From the NCBI GenBank assembly GCA_037074615.1, contig CM073537.1, positions 14,775,989 to 14,839,988 of the forward strand: a DNA stretch of 64,000 nucleotides, written 5' to 3'. Positions 46,687 through 58,482 of the stretch are shown in pieces; the first letter of the stretch is position 1; each line of letters begins with the position of its first letter. The DNA is from Leucaena leucocephala (Eukaryota; Streptophyta; Magnoliopsida; Fabales; Fabaceae). The notes below the pieces were generated by a model. That model saw nothing but the letters and a program-made list of their open reading frames with translations. It was not told the DNA's origin and did no database searches. Both the position numbers and the translations under genes were made by a program.

Positions 46687-47290
46687 CCTTAGATTGCTTG
46701 CTATCTGGCTTATAGAAAACGGGTTGGGAAAAGGTGTACATAAGGAAAAGGATTTTATGTTTAGCAAATGAGTAAAACAGCTTTCTATACAAAGAGAGCT
46801 TTCTGTATAAGTTGGACATAGTTTTCTCATTCTCAATTCTTTTCTCTTTTTTATTTTGTATCAATTGACCCTTAGTAAAGTTAGATATTTTCTGAAATTA
46901 TCAATGTCCTTTATTAGTATTTCATGCTTTTAAGTAGTAGTGTTTTCTTTAAATATTTACTCATTACCAAAAGTTGGAGAAAAAAAATTGACTCTAGGTA
47001 AATTATACATAGGTATCGATATGTTTATTTTTTAGCATGATCTTATCCTTACATAGGAGTACTATTGGCTCAAGCTTTCTTGGGTAACATAAATTGGATG
47101 ATGTATCGAATAACAGATTGATCGAGATCTTCTGTTTGTTAATAAGTTTTGACAAGAGATTACTATTATCAAAGTATGGCTATTATGGGCAATTCTGGGT
47201 AGGTTTAGCATGCTGATTTCTTTTTATTATGAGAGTCTATCTTCTTGTTAGGTGCTCAAAAATCTATTGTGAAAATATAAAAAGTTTAAT
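46687..47290 (+). other. 3' flank of gene F
   Basis: Contains the shared 3' flank of the family, including the reverse of TTGTTAACAAACAGG-type and GAAAACTTGAGC-type blocks, and ends with the TGTTAGGTGCTCAA terminus of the ancestral LTR near 47250. No clear AATAAA was found close to the stop codon. Confidence 0.5.
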
Positions 47291-47331
47291 CACATCTAAC
47301 ATCTTAAAATATTTTTCTATTAATACTTACT

Positions 47332-47486
47332 TTGTGTTTGGATGGGTAGAAAATTAAAGATGAAAAAAATATTATGAGGGAAAACTATTAAAAATAATAC
47401 ATTTTTTTTACTATTTTATGAAATTTTTCTTTTTAAGTATTTCTTCTTTCTATTTTCCTCTTATTTTCTCTCCATTCAAACAGCCT
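47332..47486. mobile_element. Small MITE, second copy
   Basis: GTGTTTGGATGGGTAGAAAA on the left pairs with CTCTCCATTCAAACAGC on the right. The T-rich centre matches 44043-44174. Confidence 0.6.
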
Positions 47487-47858
47487 TAGTGCTTATTTAG
47501 CATCATGGTAGGAGGGATTTAACTGGGCTTCTGGGATTAAAAAGCACATCATGCCATTTTTTCTTGGTATAAGGGAAAAGGCAGACGCTTTAAAACAAAA
47601 ACAAAAAAAAACAAGCTAAAGGGAATTTAATCCCATACAATCTTTTTCCATAAGTGTCCCAAGATTATATGGGCAATCTTTCAACAAGAAAGAGCTTGTC
47701 AATCCCTTTTTCCCTAAGGCACCAGCAACTTTATTTTTTTTAATGTTTAGGGTCACGATGTATAATTGATGTGCTTCATGAAGAAAAGTAACTTTTTTCT
47801 GGAAGCCATGTTTTGTGGCTTATAGGGTGCATCACAGGCGCAATTAGTATACGCTCCC

Positions 47859-48378
47859 TAGGGGTGCCCAAAGTTGTTCCGTCTCGGGTGTCCCGACCCG
47901 GTCCTAATAATTTCGAGACGGGTCTGTCCCGTCCAGAAAGGGACCGGGCCGGGACACTCCCGGGACGGGACAAAAGGAAGAACGGGATGGGACGGGTCTC
48001 GGCTCGTCCCTCGGGAATCCCGTCCCGTCCCGAAATATTTTTTTTTAAAACAAATATTACATTATCCTATATTTCTCACTCTTATATAGATATTTTTATT
48101 CTTATACAGATATTTTTATATTAATATTTTTATTCTTTCTTCTTATTATTATTTTTCCTTATATGGGTAAGTTATTATTTTCTATTAGTGAAGAATGTTG
48201 GTATTTAGAGAAAGTTATTATGGCATTTTATATGGAATAATTTATTGAGATAATTTTATTATAATATTTTAAAAAAAAAAATCAGGACACGGGACGCATT
48301 TTGCGTCCCGTGTACTGTATCGGGATGGGACACGGGACGGGGTTGTCACGGTCCCGACTCGTCCCGTGAACAGCCCTA
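47859..48378. mobile_element. Non-autonomous hAT element, 520 bp
   Basis: The ends read TAGGGGTGCCCAAAG and, inward from the right, TAGGGCTGTTCACGG. 8-bp duplications ACGCTCCC (47851-47858) and ACCCTCCC (48379-48386) flank it, with one mismatch. The terminal parts are GC-rich strings of GGGACGGGAC and its complement around an AT-rich core. Open frames at 47776-48124 on both strands are readings of these strings. Confidence 0.85.
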
Positions 48379-48654
48379 ACCCTCCCTATTGTCTAGTGTC
48401 ATGCCCCTTTGCCCCTCCTACCCAAATTTATTTTTTTATGCAAAAATAATAATTAAAATAAGAAATATACCTTTTTCTTTTAAATTTATTTTTTATATTT
48501 GACAAATCAAAATTAAAGGTTATTTAATCTTAAAATTTTTAATTAAAATATGGAAGGTATATTTTACAACTTTTCTCAAAAATACATTATTTTTTATCTT
48601 TTAAATTTAAATTTTAATAGTTTTCTTAAAATTATCACATTATATACATATAAT

Positions 48655-48895
48655 ATACTCCATCTGTTCCTTAATATAAGATCTAGTTAATTTTTTTTGA
48701 TAGATTAAGGAAACTAAATAAATCAGTTAATTATGATTAAATCAAACCTCTCAAGACAAATTCATATTATATATTTCTTAATCTATCTAAATTAGTCAAT
48801 TAATTATTCTATTAGTTATCATTAATTATTTATTTAATTTCCTTAATCTATCCAAAAATATCAAATGGCTCTTATATTAAAAAATTAAAGTATTA
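48655..48895. mobile_element. Stowaway-like MITE
   Basis: The left end ATACTCCATCTGTTCCTTAA with TATAAGATCTAG following is mirrored by GGCTCTTATATTAAAAAATT on the right. About 240 bp. Confidence 0.5.
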
Positions 48896-49790
48896 TATTT
48901 AATAAAACTCATGTCTTTTAAGTCATTTTACATCTAAACTAGCTTTTCAATTATATCAACAAAACAACTTTCTGTTTGTAAATTTTAGTTAAAATAAAAG
49001 CCTAACCAAACATAAATCTCGTCACTTTTGCTCCAACTTCAATTTGCAAAAGCCCAAGGGATAAAAGTCACTTTTTCCGATGCAATCCCAAGTAAGCACT
49101 TAGTATTATAATTTTTTTAGTATATCTAACATCCTAAAATATTTTTTTAGGAGTATCTAATGTCTTAAGTTTAAAGACTTGATATTAAGAAAATACTTTA
49201 AGAGATCTTCCTACATCTTTGGGGATAGTTAGATATATTATGCAACTATTAATGTCATTTAATGCTCCGTCTTATCTGTATTATAAGACATTTTTAATTA
49301 ATTTATAATAAAAAAATTAAAAGTATTAAATTCATTATAAAATTTAAGTACTTTTATATATTTTTTAACTATATTAAACTCTAACATAATATTAATTATT
49401 ACTCTCTATCACTTTTCTTATTAAATATGAGTGTATATAGAAAAAAATCTAATGCTTATTGAAACTATGAAATATCTTATGAAAAAGACTAAAAATATCT
49501 TCTTTCTCAACGTATGATTAAAACACGTGACATGTGGGAGGACCTTGACATGTGGGAGCAACACGACACTTGAATATTGATGGCAAGGCAAAAAATATCT
49601 TTTAAGGTGTTCTACAATAAAGATCAGATGAGTAATATCTCATGCTTTTAAATAGGATAATTCTCTTGAAATATTAACTCATAGAATTCTTGCGGTTCTT
49701 ATAGTTTTTTTCATTAATTTTTAATTTATTATCGGTATATTTTTCTCTTATTATTAATTTTTTTAATTTTATTCTATCATCACAATTAAT
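48896..49790. other. No gene recognised
   Basis: AT-rich spacer with scattered TCTAACATCCTAAAATATTT motifs (related to the repeat at 14.43 kb) and part of another Stowaway-like MITE near 49262 (GCTCCGTCTTATCTG). Confidence 0.4.
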
Positions 49791-49794
49791 TTAT

Positions 49795-50010
49795 GTACCA
49801 GGATAACAGTGTTAGAGGAGTAAAATTGACTCTTGATAAAACAAAGATAGGTTTGACATGTTGATTTCTGAGCGTGAGATTATCCTTACACAACAGTACT
49901 ATATATGGATTCAAGTTTTCTTTGATAACATAAATTGGATAACGTATTGGATAACTATTGGAGTATTGGTTGAGATCTTTTGTTTGTTAACAATTTCTCA
50001 AAGAAGATGG
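49795..50010 (+). repeat. Extra copy of the dioxygenase 3' flank
   Basis: GACATGTTGATTTCTGAGCG, ACATAAATTGGATAACGTAT and GAGATCTTTTGTTTGTTAAC match the 3' flank of F at 47020-47145, in the same orientation, but no exon adjoins it. It runs straight into an upstream-block repeat at 50030. The open frame 49858-50109 is a chance reading across this join. Confidence 0.65.
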
Positions 50011-50029
50011 ATGAGTACTATTTGTGTGT

Positions 50030-50268
50030 GGTTCATTAATTATCACGTCTTGATCTCGCTCCACCTGTACCCTTCTGCGTCTGCCGTGTGGTCTAAATTG
50101 GTTGGATGAAACTCGTAAGAATAAGAAATTCAAGTGAATTGAATAAGAAATTCAAGTGAATTGAATAAGAAATTTAATGTGGTTCAGATTGTCTTCTAAA
50201 AAGAGAACACGTACGCGCTGGAGCAGGACAAACATTTTTTCTTGATAAATTCAAATTTTAAATACATA
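50030..50268 (-). repeat. Upstream-block repeat, interrupted by the copia element
   Basis: Matches 41985-42170 in the same orientation (CTTCTGCGTCTGCCGTGTGG, GAGAACACGTACGCGCTGGA). It also has a local triplication of AATAAGAAATTCAAGTGAATTG-like units at 50122-50172. Confidence 0.7.
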
Positions 50269-50269
50269 T

Positions 50270-53200
50270 TTAATATAAAAATAAGAAAATAAGAGAGTAT
50301 GAAGAAGGATAACAAAATAAAAATTTAGGGGAAAGAGTAAAGGAGTATTTCTCATTTACATATATATCTTTTATCTTACATATGTCTTGTATATGGTCTC
50401 TATTTATAGGCCTTCAACCCTTAAAGCTAATCCAAAGGGTACAATAAAATAAATAGTAAAATAATGACATTTACAATAAGAAACTCCTCTAAACAATTAA
50501 TTGAAGAGGTTATGAAGTTAAGGACATTAAGAAAAAAGAAATCTTAAGGGTTGAGGAGTTATGGATATCCATTCTTCAATATTCATAACACCCACTTTTG
50601 GATATCGATAACCAGTATTGTGTTTCATTAAAATTTTACTAAAAACAACTCAATGGGACAAAAATCTAATAAAGGAAAAAGAGTACACAATATATATTAA
50701 AGCTGCCTCATTAAAAATTTTACTAAAAAAACACAGTAGGACAAAACATTAGTCAAGAAAAAAAGAGTGCAGCATAATTTTTATCCCTAATAATAACATC
50801 ATTATTTATCTGGTCTTTTCATCATCTTTTAGCCAAACCATACATGATCCATTGTTATCATATAATATTTTTACATATATTTCTTCAACGTATCTTCTGG
50901 ATATATTAAATTATCAACATACTCTTCACTTACCTTATGCACTACGGAAATAACAAAAACAATTCTCCTAAAAATCATCATGATATATCTTACATCAATA
51001 TATTCAATTTATTCTAAATAAAATGATCTTATATATAATAGTCATATCAAATCCAGTTTCATTATCCATTTTTGCACCGGCAAATAACTTAATATTGCTA
51101 ATAAAATTGTAACATGAAATATCAATAAAATATGTAAATATTATCATAACATAAATATATGGGACTTCTGGTCTAATAAATTTAATATATTTTTGTATGC
51201 AAAATGATCATAACAAAAAATCTAACGATTTAAGATCATTATGATATTTTATATGCTTCAGGCATTTTAAATCTTTAAAAGATTCTCATAAAAATTTTAA
51301 TATTTAGTGAGCCATATGCATATATTATAACAATATCTATCAGATTATATTTTATTTTTATATACTGCCAGACTAGTAATATATGCAAAAAAAATTATTA
51401 TATCCGCCACAAAATACTCCTCATCATAATCATCATTAACTTTTATAAAAATCTTTATTTTCACATAAATATTTATATATTTTATAATAACTTTATATCT
51501 CAAGTGTTTGTACTACAGGTCCATATTTTCACATATTAAAAGAATATAATTCTATTTTCATTATGTTTTTGCCATTTTATTTTTTATTTTGGTCAAACAC
51601 TTCTTTTTCTATCTACTTTACAATATCATCATTTGATCACGTGATATTATTATCAAAGTTATTTTTTATAACTTTATTTTTTTGTTCTATTTTTCTTATG
51701 ACATAACTTATTGAGCTCTTTTTATTACTTTTTCAGTACTTGAACCTCTTTTGAGATTTTGCAAGTAGTTATGTCTTGGTATTCTTATGTAGTACTTACC
51801 TCCTTAATATGATCATCTTAATTATATGATGCAATATTTCTAATATTATATTTGGAACTGATTAGTCTTTTATGATTTAGGCATGTCTCACTTTCATTTA
51901 TACTAATTAGAGCATTTTCAGTTAAAATATGAGATTTGATAATTCTCATTTAGGTTAGTAATTATATCTGGCATATATTTTGTAATATCTTATGAATACA
52001 ATATTTGATGAACTTCTGGTTCATACTATGATATTTGAGAATCTACATTTGATAGTAATAATGTATTCCATTTGTTTCTCTTTTCCAGTTACTGAATTTT
52101 TCCCTCTCATATTGGGAAAATTTTGTCAAATGACAATCAGCTAATCATGTAGTATAAGTTTCCTAAATCTATTGCCTTTAGAAACATCCTTGTGTTTCAT
52201 TTAGAGACAAACAAGAAGAAGGAAGTTCTTACCCAATATTTATCTCAATTTTTTTAAATAGACATCTATGTGCATTGTAGTGGATTAATAGAAAAAAGTG
52301 CACATTTAAAAAAAATTTGGCTCCTGACCAAAAGCCAATTTAATTAGAAAAAATTTGTTGGCTTGATGTGTATAAATGTTGTAATGTATCAAATCAAATA
52401 TACCAACACTGAAATAAAAATCTTATTCTTATAAGCATTGATTCAACTACTTTTAATAAATAATTTTGCTAGATCATTTAGTTCAGTAGACTTTTCAACT
52501 ATTTTTCTAATAATTGTTTAATAATCATTGAAAGCCTGATATATAAACTCACTTGCATCATTAAGAGAATATTTTTATTATCACATTTTTAGAAATTATG
52601 CACTCAATAGAATGTTGTTCAAATAATATTACAAATTTCTGGTTGCAAATTTATAATAATCACACATGTAACCATCTTATAGATGTATCTATCAAATTTA
52701 TTGAATACTTGTATGGTTACATGCTAACTGAATGTGCATGCTAACTAAATGTGCCCATATATGAATTTAATATATTTCCAAAAATATAGAGATGTATTCT
52801 AAATCATAACTAGTGATATTCTTATAATCAATTTTGTTTAAGAACAAGCATTACATGTTAATTTTTATGTTGGCTATTCATGAAGAATCTTTTAATTCTT
52901 CAATAGATGTCAATACATAATTTTTTTAATAATTTGTTATATTATCTATGATGATCATACAAATTATGTCAATAATATATCTATTTGATCAGTAAACTTC
53001 TAGTTTACTGTGACCAACAATAAACTTTTTAATTTTTATAACATATGACTGATTTAAAATCTCAATATGACATCCATTTTTTTTGGAGATCAATTGGACT
53101 TATATAAAGATTTGAGTAGAATTCCATCCAATGATAGCTCACACTTGTATTCCAACAATCTCTCCATCAAGTGTGAGTCATATCAACATATTTTTCTTTT

Positions 53201-56200
53201 TGATGTATTTTACTAAGAAGTCTAGATGCTTCCTACCTTATATACAATTATAGATCTAATAGAGATCTATGGGTCATAATTTTCATTATCAATCATCCCG
53301 TAAAGAAAATATGTATCAGTTCTTCATGAACTATTTTAATTTGTTTGTCATATAAATTCTTCATGAACTATCATATATTATTACATCACTGTATAATTTT
53401 AGTATTCAGTAATAACATGCTTCAACATATTCAAAGTACTATAATTATTTATGATATTTAGGGGTACAGTGGAATATAATCCAATATATCATCAATATTA
53501 TAATATAAAATAATAAATGATTATGATTATAATATTTATATTTTTCTTTTAAATTGTCCTAACTATTTTAGCATTCATAAATTTAATTACTATTGATCAA
53601 TAATTGAATATCTAATATAAATAACTTCAAATATTAACAATCCTATAGTAAGTAAATCAATAGCCAATAACTCACATAATACATACTATTTTTTTAATAT
53701 TTTTTGTATCAATCATCATGTTAATCATCAAATAAATAGTGTAAAAATTATTTTCAACTAATGGTAATTCATCTAAAATCTTTGTATGAGTAATGTTATA
53801 TCAAGATCAACTATATCCAATAGAATTCAAAATATGTCGCTTGCCACAGACAATTTTTAGAACTTGAATATTGAGATTAGTAGGTAATAAATTTTATGAT
53901 TAGTATCTATAAATATTAGTATCTATCTATAAAATAATAAATTGACTAGCACATTACAAAAATAATTTCGTCAAAAAAGCGAAGTCAACATCAACTATTT
54001 ATAATGAATTTTCTCATAAGAATAGATAAATTATCATTTAAATGTAACATAAATATATAATTTTTCTTTTTCTCTCAAGTGTCACAAGAAAACTAATTTA
54101 ATTCCAATATATATGCCAATCAATTCATCATTTAAAAAATGAAGGTTTAGTATACCTCTCTTAAGATTAAAATAGAATAATAATAACAAATATAATTATA
54201 TAACTATATTTGAATCAATCAAATATTTATCAAACTCATCAAACCCAAAAATATAGAAGATCCTAAAGTAAACTCTAGAGAATAAAATACAAAATATGAT
54301 GAGATTAATTAAAATAAAAGTAACATTAGAACTTATAATAAGATAAATCACAATAAATTCAAACCAGTATGGAATAAGATTGTATGAATAAATGAACAAA
54401 ATATGTATAATATATCATCCCTTCAATTTGCACACAAATTATACAATATATTAATGAATATCTCAACATAACCAATAATTACTCTTTAATTTGGTCTATT
54501 TGGGTTCACATCACACACTCTTTATCATCACAATATCAAATACTCATAATAATTTCTCTCACACAAATTAATCATAGTAAATTTAAACAATAATAAATAT
54601 TCAACATCAAATAGGATATCCTTCTATGCTTATGATTATTTCATTTGGCTTGCCTTGGGCTTCTGATTATTTCTTTTGGAAATTTTCTCCACAACTTATT
54701 GCATTAAGAGTCACAATTACTTCTAATATTTTCTATAAAATTTCATGGTCCTTTTGGTGTCATCATTAATTTTGACATTTAATTTCAATGAATTGATACA
54801 AAATTGTCTATATGACTTCCGGTCACATTTTAATATTTACTTTTTATCCATATGATTTCTAGTCATATTATAACATTTTTTTTGTTTATATGACTTCTAG
54901 TCATCTTGTAATATTTTCTTATAGGATTATCACCCTCATAGTTATGTTCTCTTGCTTTCAATAGCAGATCATCAATTTTTTTAGATATTGATCTTCAGGA
55001 CTATAGCAAAAATATTTCAAAGCTACAAGGTCTTTTGTGTAATTAAATATTTAGTCATTAGCCTTCAGAGCTTTGATATATGTAATCAATTTATTATCAA
55101 ATTGTCACAATATTTTAGTATAGTATGCCATCTATAAGAATCATAAGATGGTCTTCTACCAAAGAATAATTATCAAAAGTGATATAACTTTTGGTCATTT
55201 AATCATAAAAGTATTATGGATGTTGACAATTTAATAACACAAAATTATAGTATCAACATATAGAGAGAGTATAAAATATAAAAAGAATAAATAAATCTAT
55301 TAAAACATAAATTAATATAGGGGGAGAGAGAGGGAGGGAGAATTAGCAATATAAATAAATATAGCAATTAGAACAATATAAATAAATAGAAATATATGCA
55401 GCAAATTAAATCATGACAAGAATAATAATAGACAAAATAAATTAAATATATTATATCTCATGATCAAATAAAAATAAAATAAACCCATAATCATATAAAT
55501 CACATTATACACTATATACAATTATATAATATATCACAAAGAAAAATAACATAAATATACTTGTTGTGAGTTGCAATAAAGATACCCATGACAATATGAA
55601 TAACCAAGGAAGAATGACAATATGATTGGAACCCATATATCAAGCTATACATGTAATATGTTAATTTATAAGGAGCTTATACCTCAAATTAAAATGTATA
55701 GAAAAAAATAATAGAATAAATAACATAAAAGAAACAACATAATATGTTGTAAAGATATAAGAAATTAAAATTGTAAATGATAATGGGTAGGGGATAATTA
55801 GGAAATAAAAGCTAATATATAATATCATTATATATAACATAAGAATATATGAATCTACAAGAAGTTTATACCTCAAATTTTTAGAGCGAAATTATGCTGA
55901 TAACATGTTATAAAAATAATAAAATAAAAGATTAAAAAAAGAGGATAACAAGACAATAATTTAGGAGAGAGAGCAAGGGAGTATTTCTCATTCACATGTG
56001 TATCTTTCATCTTACATATGCCTTGTAAATGGCCCCTATTGTTAGGCCTCCAACCTTTAAAATTAATCCAAATGTTACAATAAAATAAATAGTAACATAA
56101 TAATATTTACAATACAAAACTCCTCTAAACAATTCATTGAGAATGTTATGAAGTTAAGGATATCAAGAGAAAAGGAATCCTAGAGATTAAGAGTTATGGA

Positions 56201-56220
56201 CATCCATTCTTCAATATTCA
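50270..56220 (-). mobile_element. Decayed Ty1/copia retrotransposon
   Basis: Two direct repeats of about 315 bp, 50270-50585 and 55906-56220, bound about 5.3 kb. The right repeat has TGTTATAA...ATTCA ends. Just inside it the minus strand reads ATGTTATCAGCATAATTTCG, a primer-binding site like those of copia elements primed by tRNA-Met, so the element runs right to left. A purine-rich CCAAAAGTGGGTG lies just inside the left repeat. Minus-strand translation near 52550-52600 gives NDASEFIYQAFNDY, matching the integrase core motif DNAGEF.SQAFNDYC, with other integrase pieces up to about 52850. Many stops make it inactive. The LTRs have diverged considerably, so the insertion is old. Confidence 0.82.
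52500..53250 (-). pseudogene. Copia integrase region (broken)
   Basis: Residues resembling the rve integrase core (EFIYQAFNDY, preceded by a YIYGHIQ-like stretch) are readable on the minus strand with stops every 15-40 codons. No reverse transcriptase or RNase H block can be read with confidence. Confidence 0.55.
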
Positions 56221-56797
56221 TAATAATATTGTATTTATTTTACAAAGGACTTACCTTTTAAATTGGAAAAGAAGACACTATCCTAAATTTAGTTAGAAGT
56301 GTCTTATTATAAGGACCAAAGGGAATATTAAAGGGCATTAATAGTTTCATAACTTGTCTAACTTCATTAAGTAGTCAATTGTCACAAAAATAAAAATGAG
56401 AAAACTATACCCCATAGAGATATAGAAAGATCTCTTTTTAAAAAAGCTACTTTATTACTCATTTTGTCCTTAATATAAAATTTAGTTGACTAATTTGAGT
56501 ATATTAAAGAAGCCAAATAAATAAATTAATTATAACAAATGTGATATGATCTCTAAAAATTACTCATACAACAATAGATCATATATAGGTTTACAAGTTA
56601 AGTAAATTAATTTTGAAAAAAAATAATAAATATTATATATACAATAGATTAAGATCTTATGTTTTAAACTAAATCTAACCTCCAACTAGTTTTTATATTA
56701 AGTACTGAGGAGTATTTACTAAACATAATAAAAATACTTTCCCTCAAGTTCCCTTTTTTTAAAACCCATTTTCTATATGCTATATAGCAGTCTAAAA

Positions 56798-57013
56798 TTC
56801 AATCTTTATAGCATCAATGACTCTTTTTGGAAATAGGTCTTAACATATAGTTATTTCTTGATTTATATAACTTTCGCCTCGACTCATCAACTAGTTTGAC
56901 CAGTTCAATCTCTGCTTCTGAGCATAAAATATAGCCAATGGGGAGTATTTCTTTTTATGAGTTTATCATTGGCCTCTGTACACGGCTCTTAAATATTTCA
57001 CATTGCCCATGAT
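56798..57013 (-). pseudogene. 2OG-Fe(II) dioxygenase relic G, last exon
   Basis: Sister of relic E: it begins ATCATGGGCAATG and contains the same CAG in place of the His codon of the third iron ligand. Here two extra bases after GGCAAT also shift the frame. Non-functional. Confidence 0.78.
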
Positions 57014-57349
57014 CTATTCACATTGAACAATGTTCCTTCCATTAAGGTTAAAACATGAATATATAAATTTCAAATAGTTTAAGTTAAATGGTTTTACTTA
57101 TGCCTTCAATAATTTATAATATTATAAATTCAAATAATTGTTAAGATCAAGATAGTATTGAAAAAGGAAACGAAGTTTCTGGCTAAATTGCACTTATGGC
57201 TATTAAGGCCCGGACAATATATATGAAAATTAAGTGATGCATATATGGTTGATTTCGTGTTTTATACTCAATTTCTCTTCTTACCAAAATTTGATTATAC
57301 TTGTTATTTAATAAGCTTCCAGAGGTGTATATATTTGATTAGTCTTATG

Positions 57350-57520
57350 TAACAAATGTTAGTCCAATTAGTAAAAAGTTAGTTCATAACCTATAAAATT
57401 GTTAGTTCAAATTTTATTATAGAAATAAAAATTTTATTAATAGATAATCTGTAAATATTCTCTAAACTTAAAAATATACCTACCCTAGTGAGTTTCGGGG
57501 TCTTAGTGTCTACTTTAGAA
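57350..57520 (+). mobile_element. Decayed SINE copy
   Basis: AACAAATGTTAGTCCAATTA, AGTTAGTTCATAACC, TTAGTTCAAATTTTATTAT and AATCTGTAAATATTCTCTA align with the SINE at 4190-4372. A/T changes have eroded the B-box. Confidence 0.6.
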
Positions 57521-58015
57521 TATTTATATTTCTTAACGAAGACACAATATCCACTTATTTTTGGGTTACACCTCAGAAGTTTCGCGTGGATGATTGCAGG
57601 GATGAAACAAGAACCACTGGTATATTTGCAGTATACCTCTAAATTTAAGATAATGCCTTTTTGACAAATGTAAAAGGGAAGTCCTTTATCCAAAAAAATA
57701 CACCAGTAATATTTATTTATAAAACAAGAGAATTGAGTTCTAATTCCACCTTTTTTAAAAAAATTCTTAAAAAAGATATTTTAGTAACAAAGCTTCAATT
57801 TAGATTAGTCAATTATTTAAATATTTAATAATAGAATCCAGAAAGACTATAAAATATTAGGTAACTCAAACGGTTATAAAAAAAAATATAATACTTGTTG
57901 AAATTTGAATTGAAGTCAAAATGTTTGTCCAGCTCAAAGACTATAATACTTCTCTATAAATTTCTTCTACTTCGACGGAAAAGGGAAATAAGGGGTGTTT
58001 GAAAAAATCTGATGG

Positions 58016-58055
<40 letters not shown>

Positions 58056-58061
58056 TAATAG

Positions 58062-58482
58062 GACATATTGGGATAAGAGTTTGGAAAATGGGTTTATGAA
58101 AAAAAAAATTTGACAGCTTTTAGAAAAGGGCTTTTGGTGAAGCGCTTATAAAAAAATGGTTATAAATAAATGAGTATTTAAATATTTATTATCAGAACGA
58201 CTTTTGTAATTGAAAAATTACTAGAAAGGGTATGATTTTATTAAAAATAAAAGAGATGAGAGATGAGGGATAGTATAAAAAAAAGGGTAAAATAGTAATT
58301 GGGTAGTCCATAAACTCTTTTACTGTTCTAGAAACTACTCCCAGTAGCTTATCTAAAACTATAGTTTGGTCCAAAAGCCCTTTTGGATAAATATAACTGT
58401 TTGTTTTAAATTTTTTCCTAACTAAAGTTTGAGTCAGAAACTCTTTTAAAACTATAATTTTAATTCTTCCCAAACAGGCACC
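58062..58482. mobile_element. MITE-like element with 3-bp duplication TAG
   Basis: Absent at the matching place in the left duplicate (about 1850). TAG occurs at 58059-58061 and 58483-58485. It shares GTAATTGAAAAATTACTAGA, AAATAGTAATTGGGTAGTCC and CTATAGTTTGGTCC with the copies at 32.7 and 35.1 kb. Confidence 0.72.

Larger units (their letters stand above)
56226..57940 (-). repeat. Dioxygenase unit duplicate (partner 42170-43560)
   Basis: Resumes exactly where 50268 stopped, with TGTATTTATTTTACAAAGG, and carries a MITE (56455-56716), relic G, intron 3 sequence, a decayed SINE (57350-57520) and a GTATACCTCTAAATTTAAGA block shared with 25740 and 43240. It joins the other duplicated segment at about 57975. 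Confidence 0.75.

Noticed and set aside
50586..55905. Long functional retrotransposon polyprotein
   Set aside because: Only scattered integrase motifs survive and stops are too frequent; it is a decayed element.
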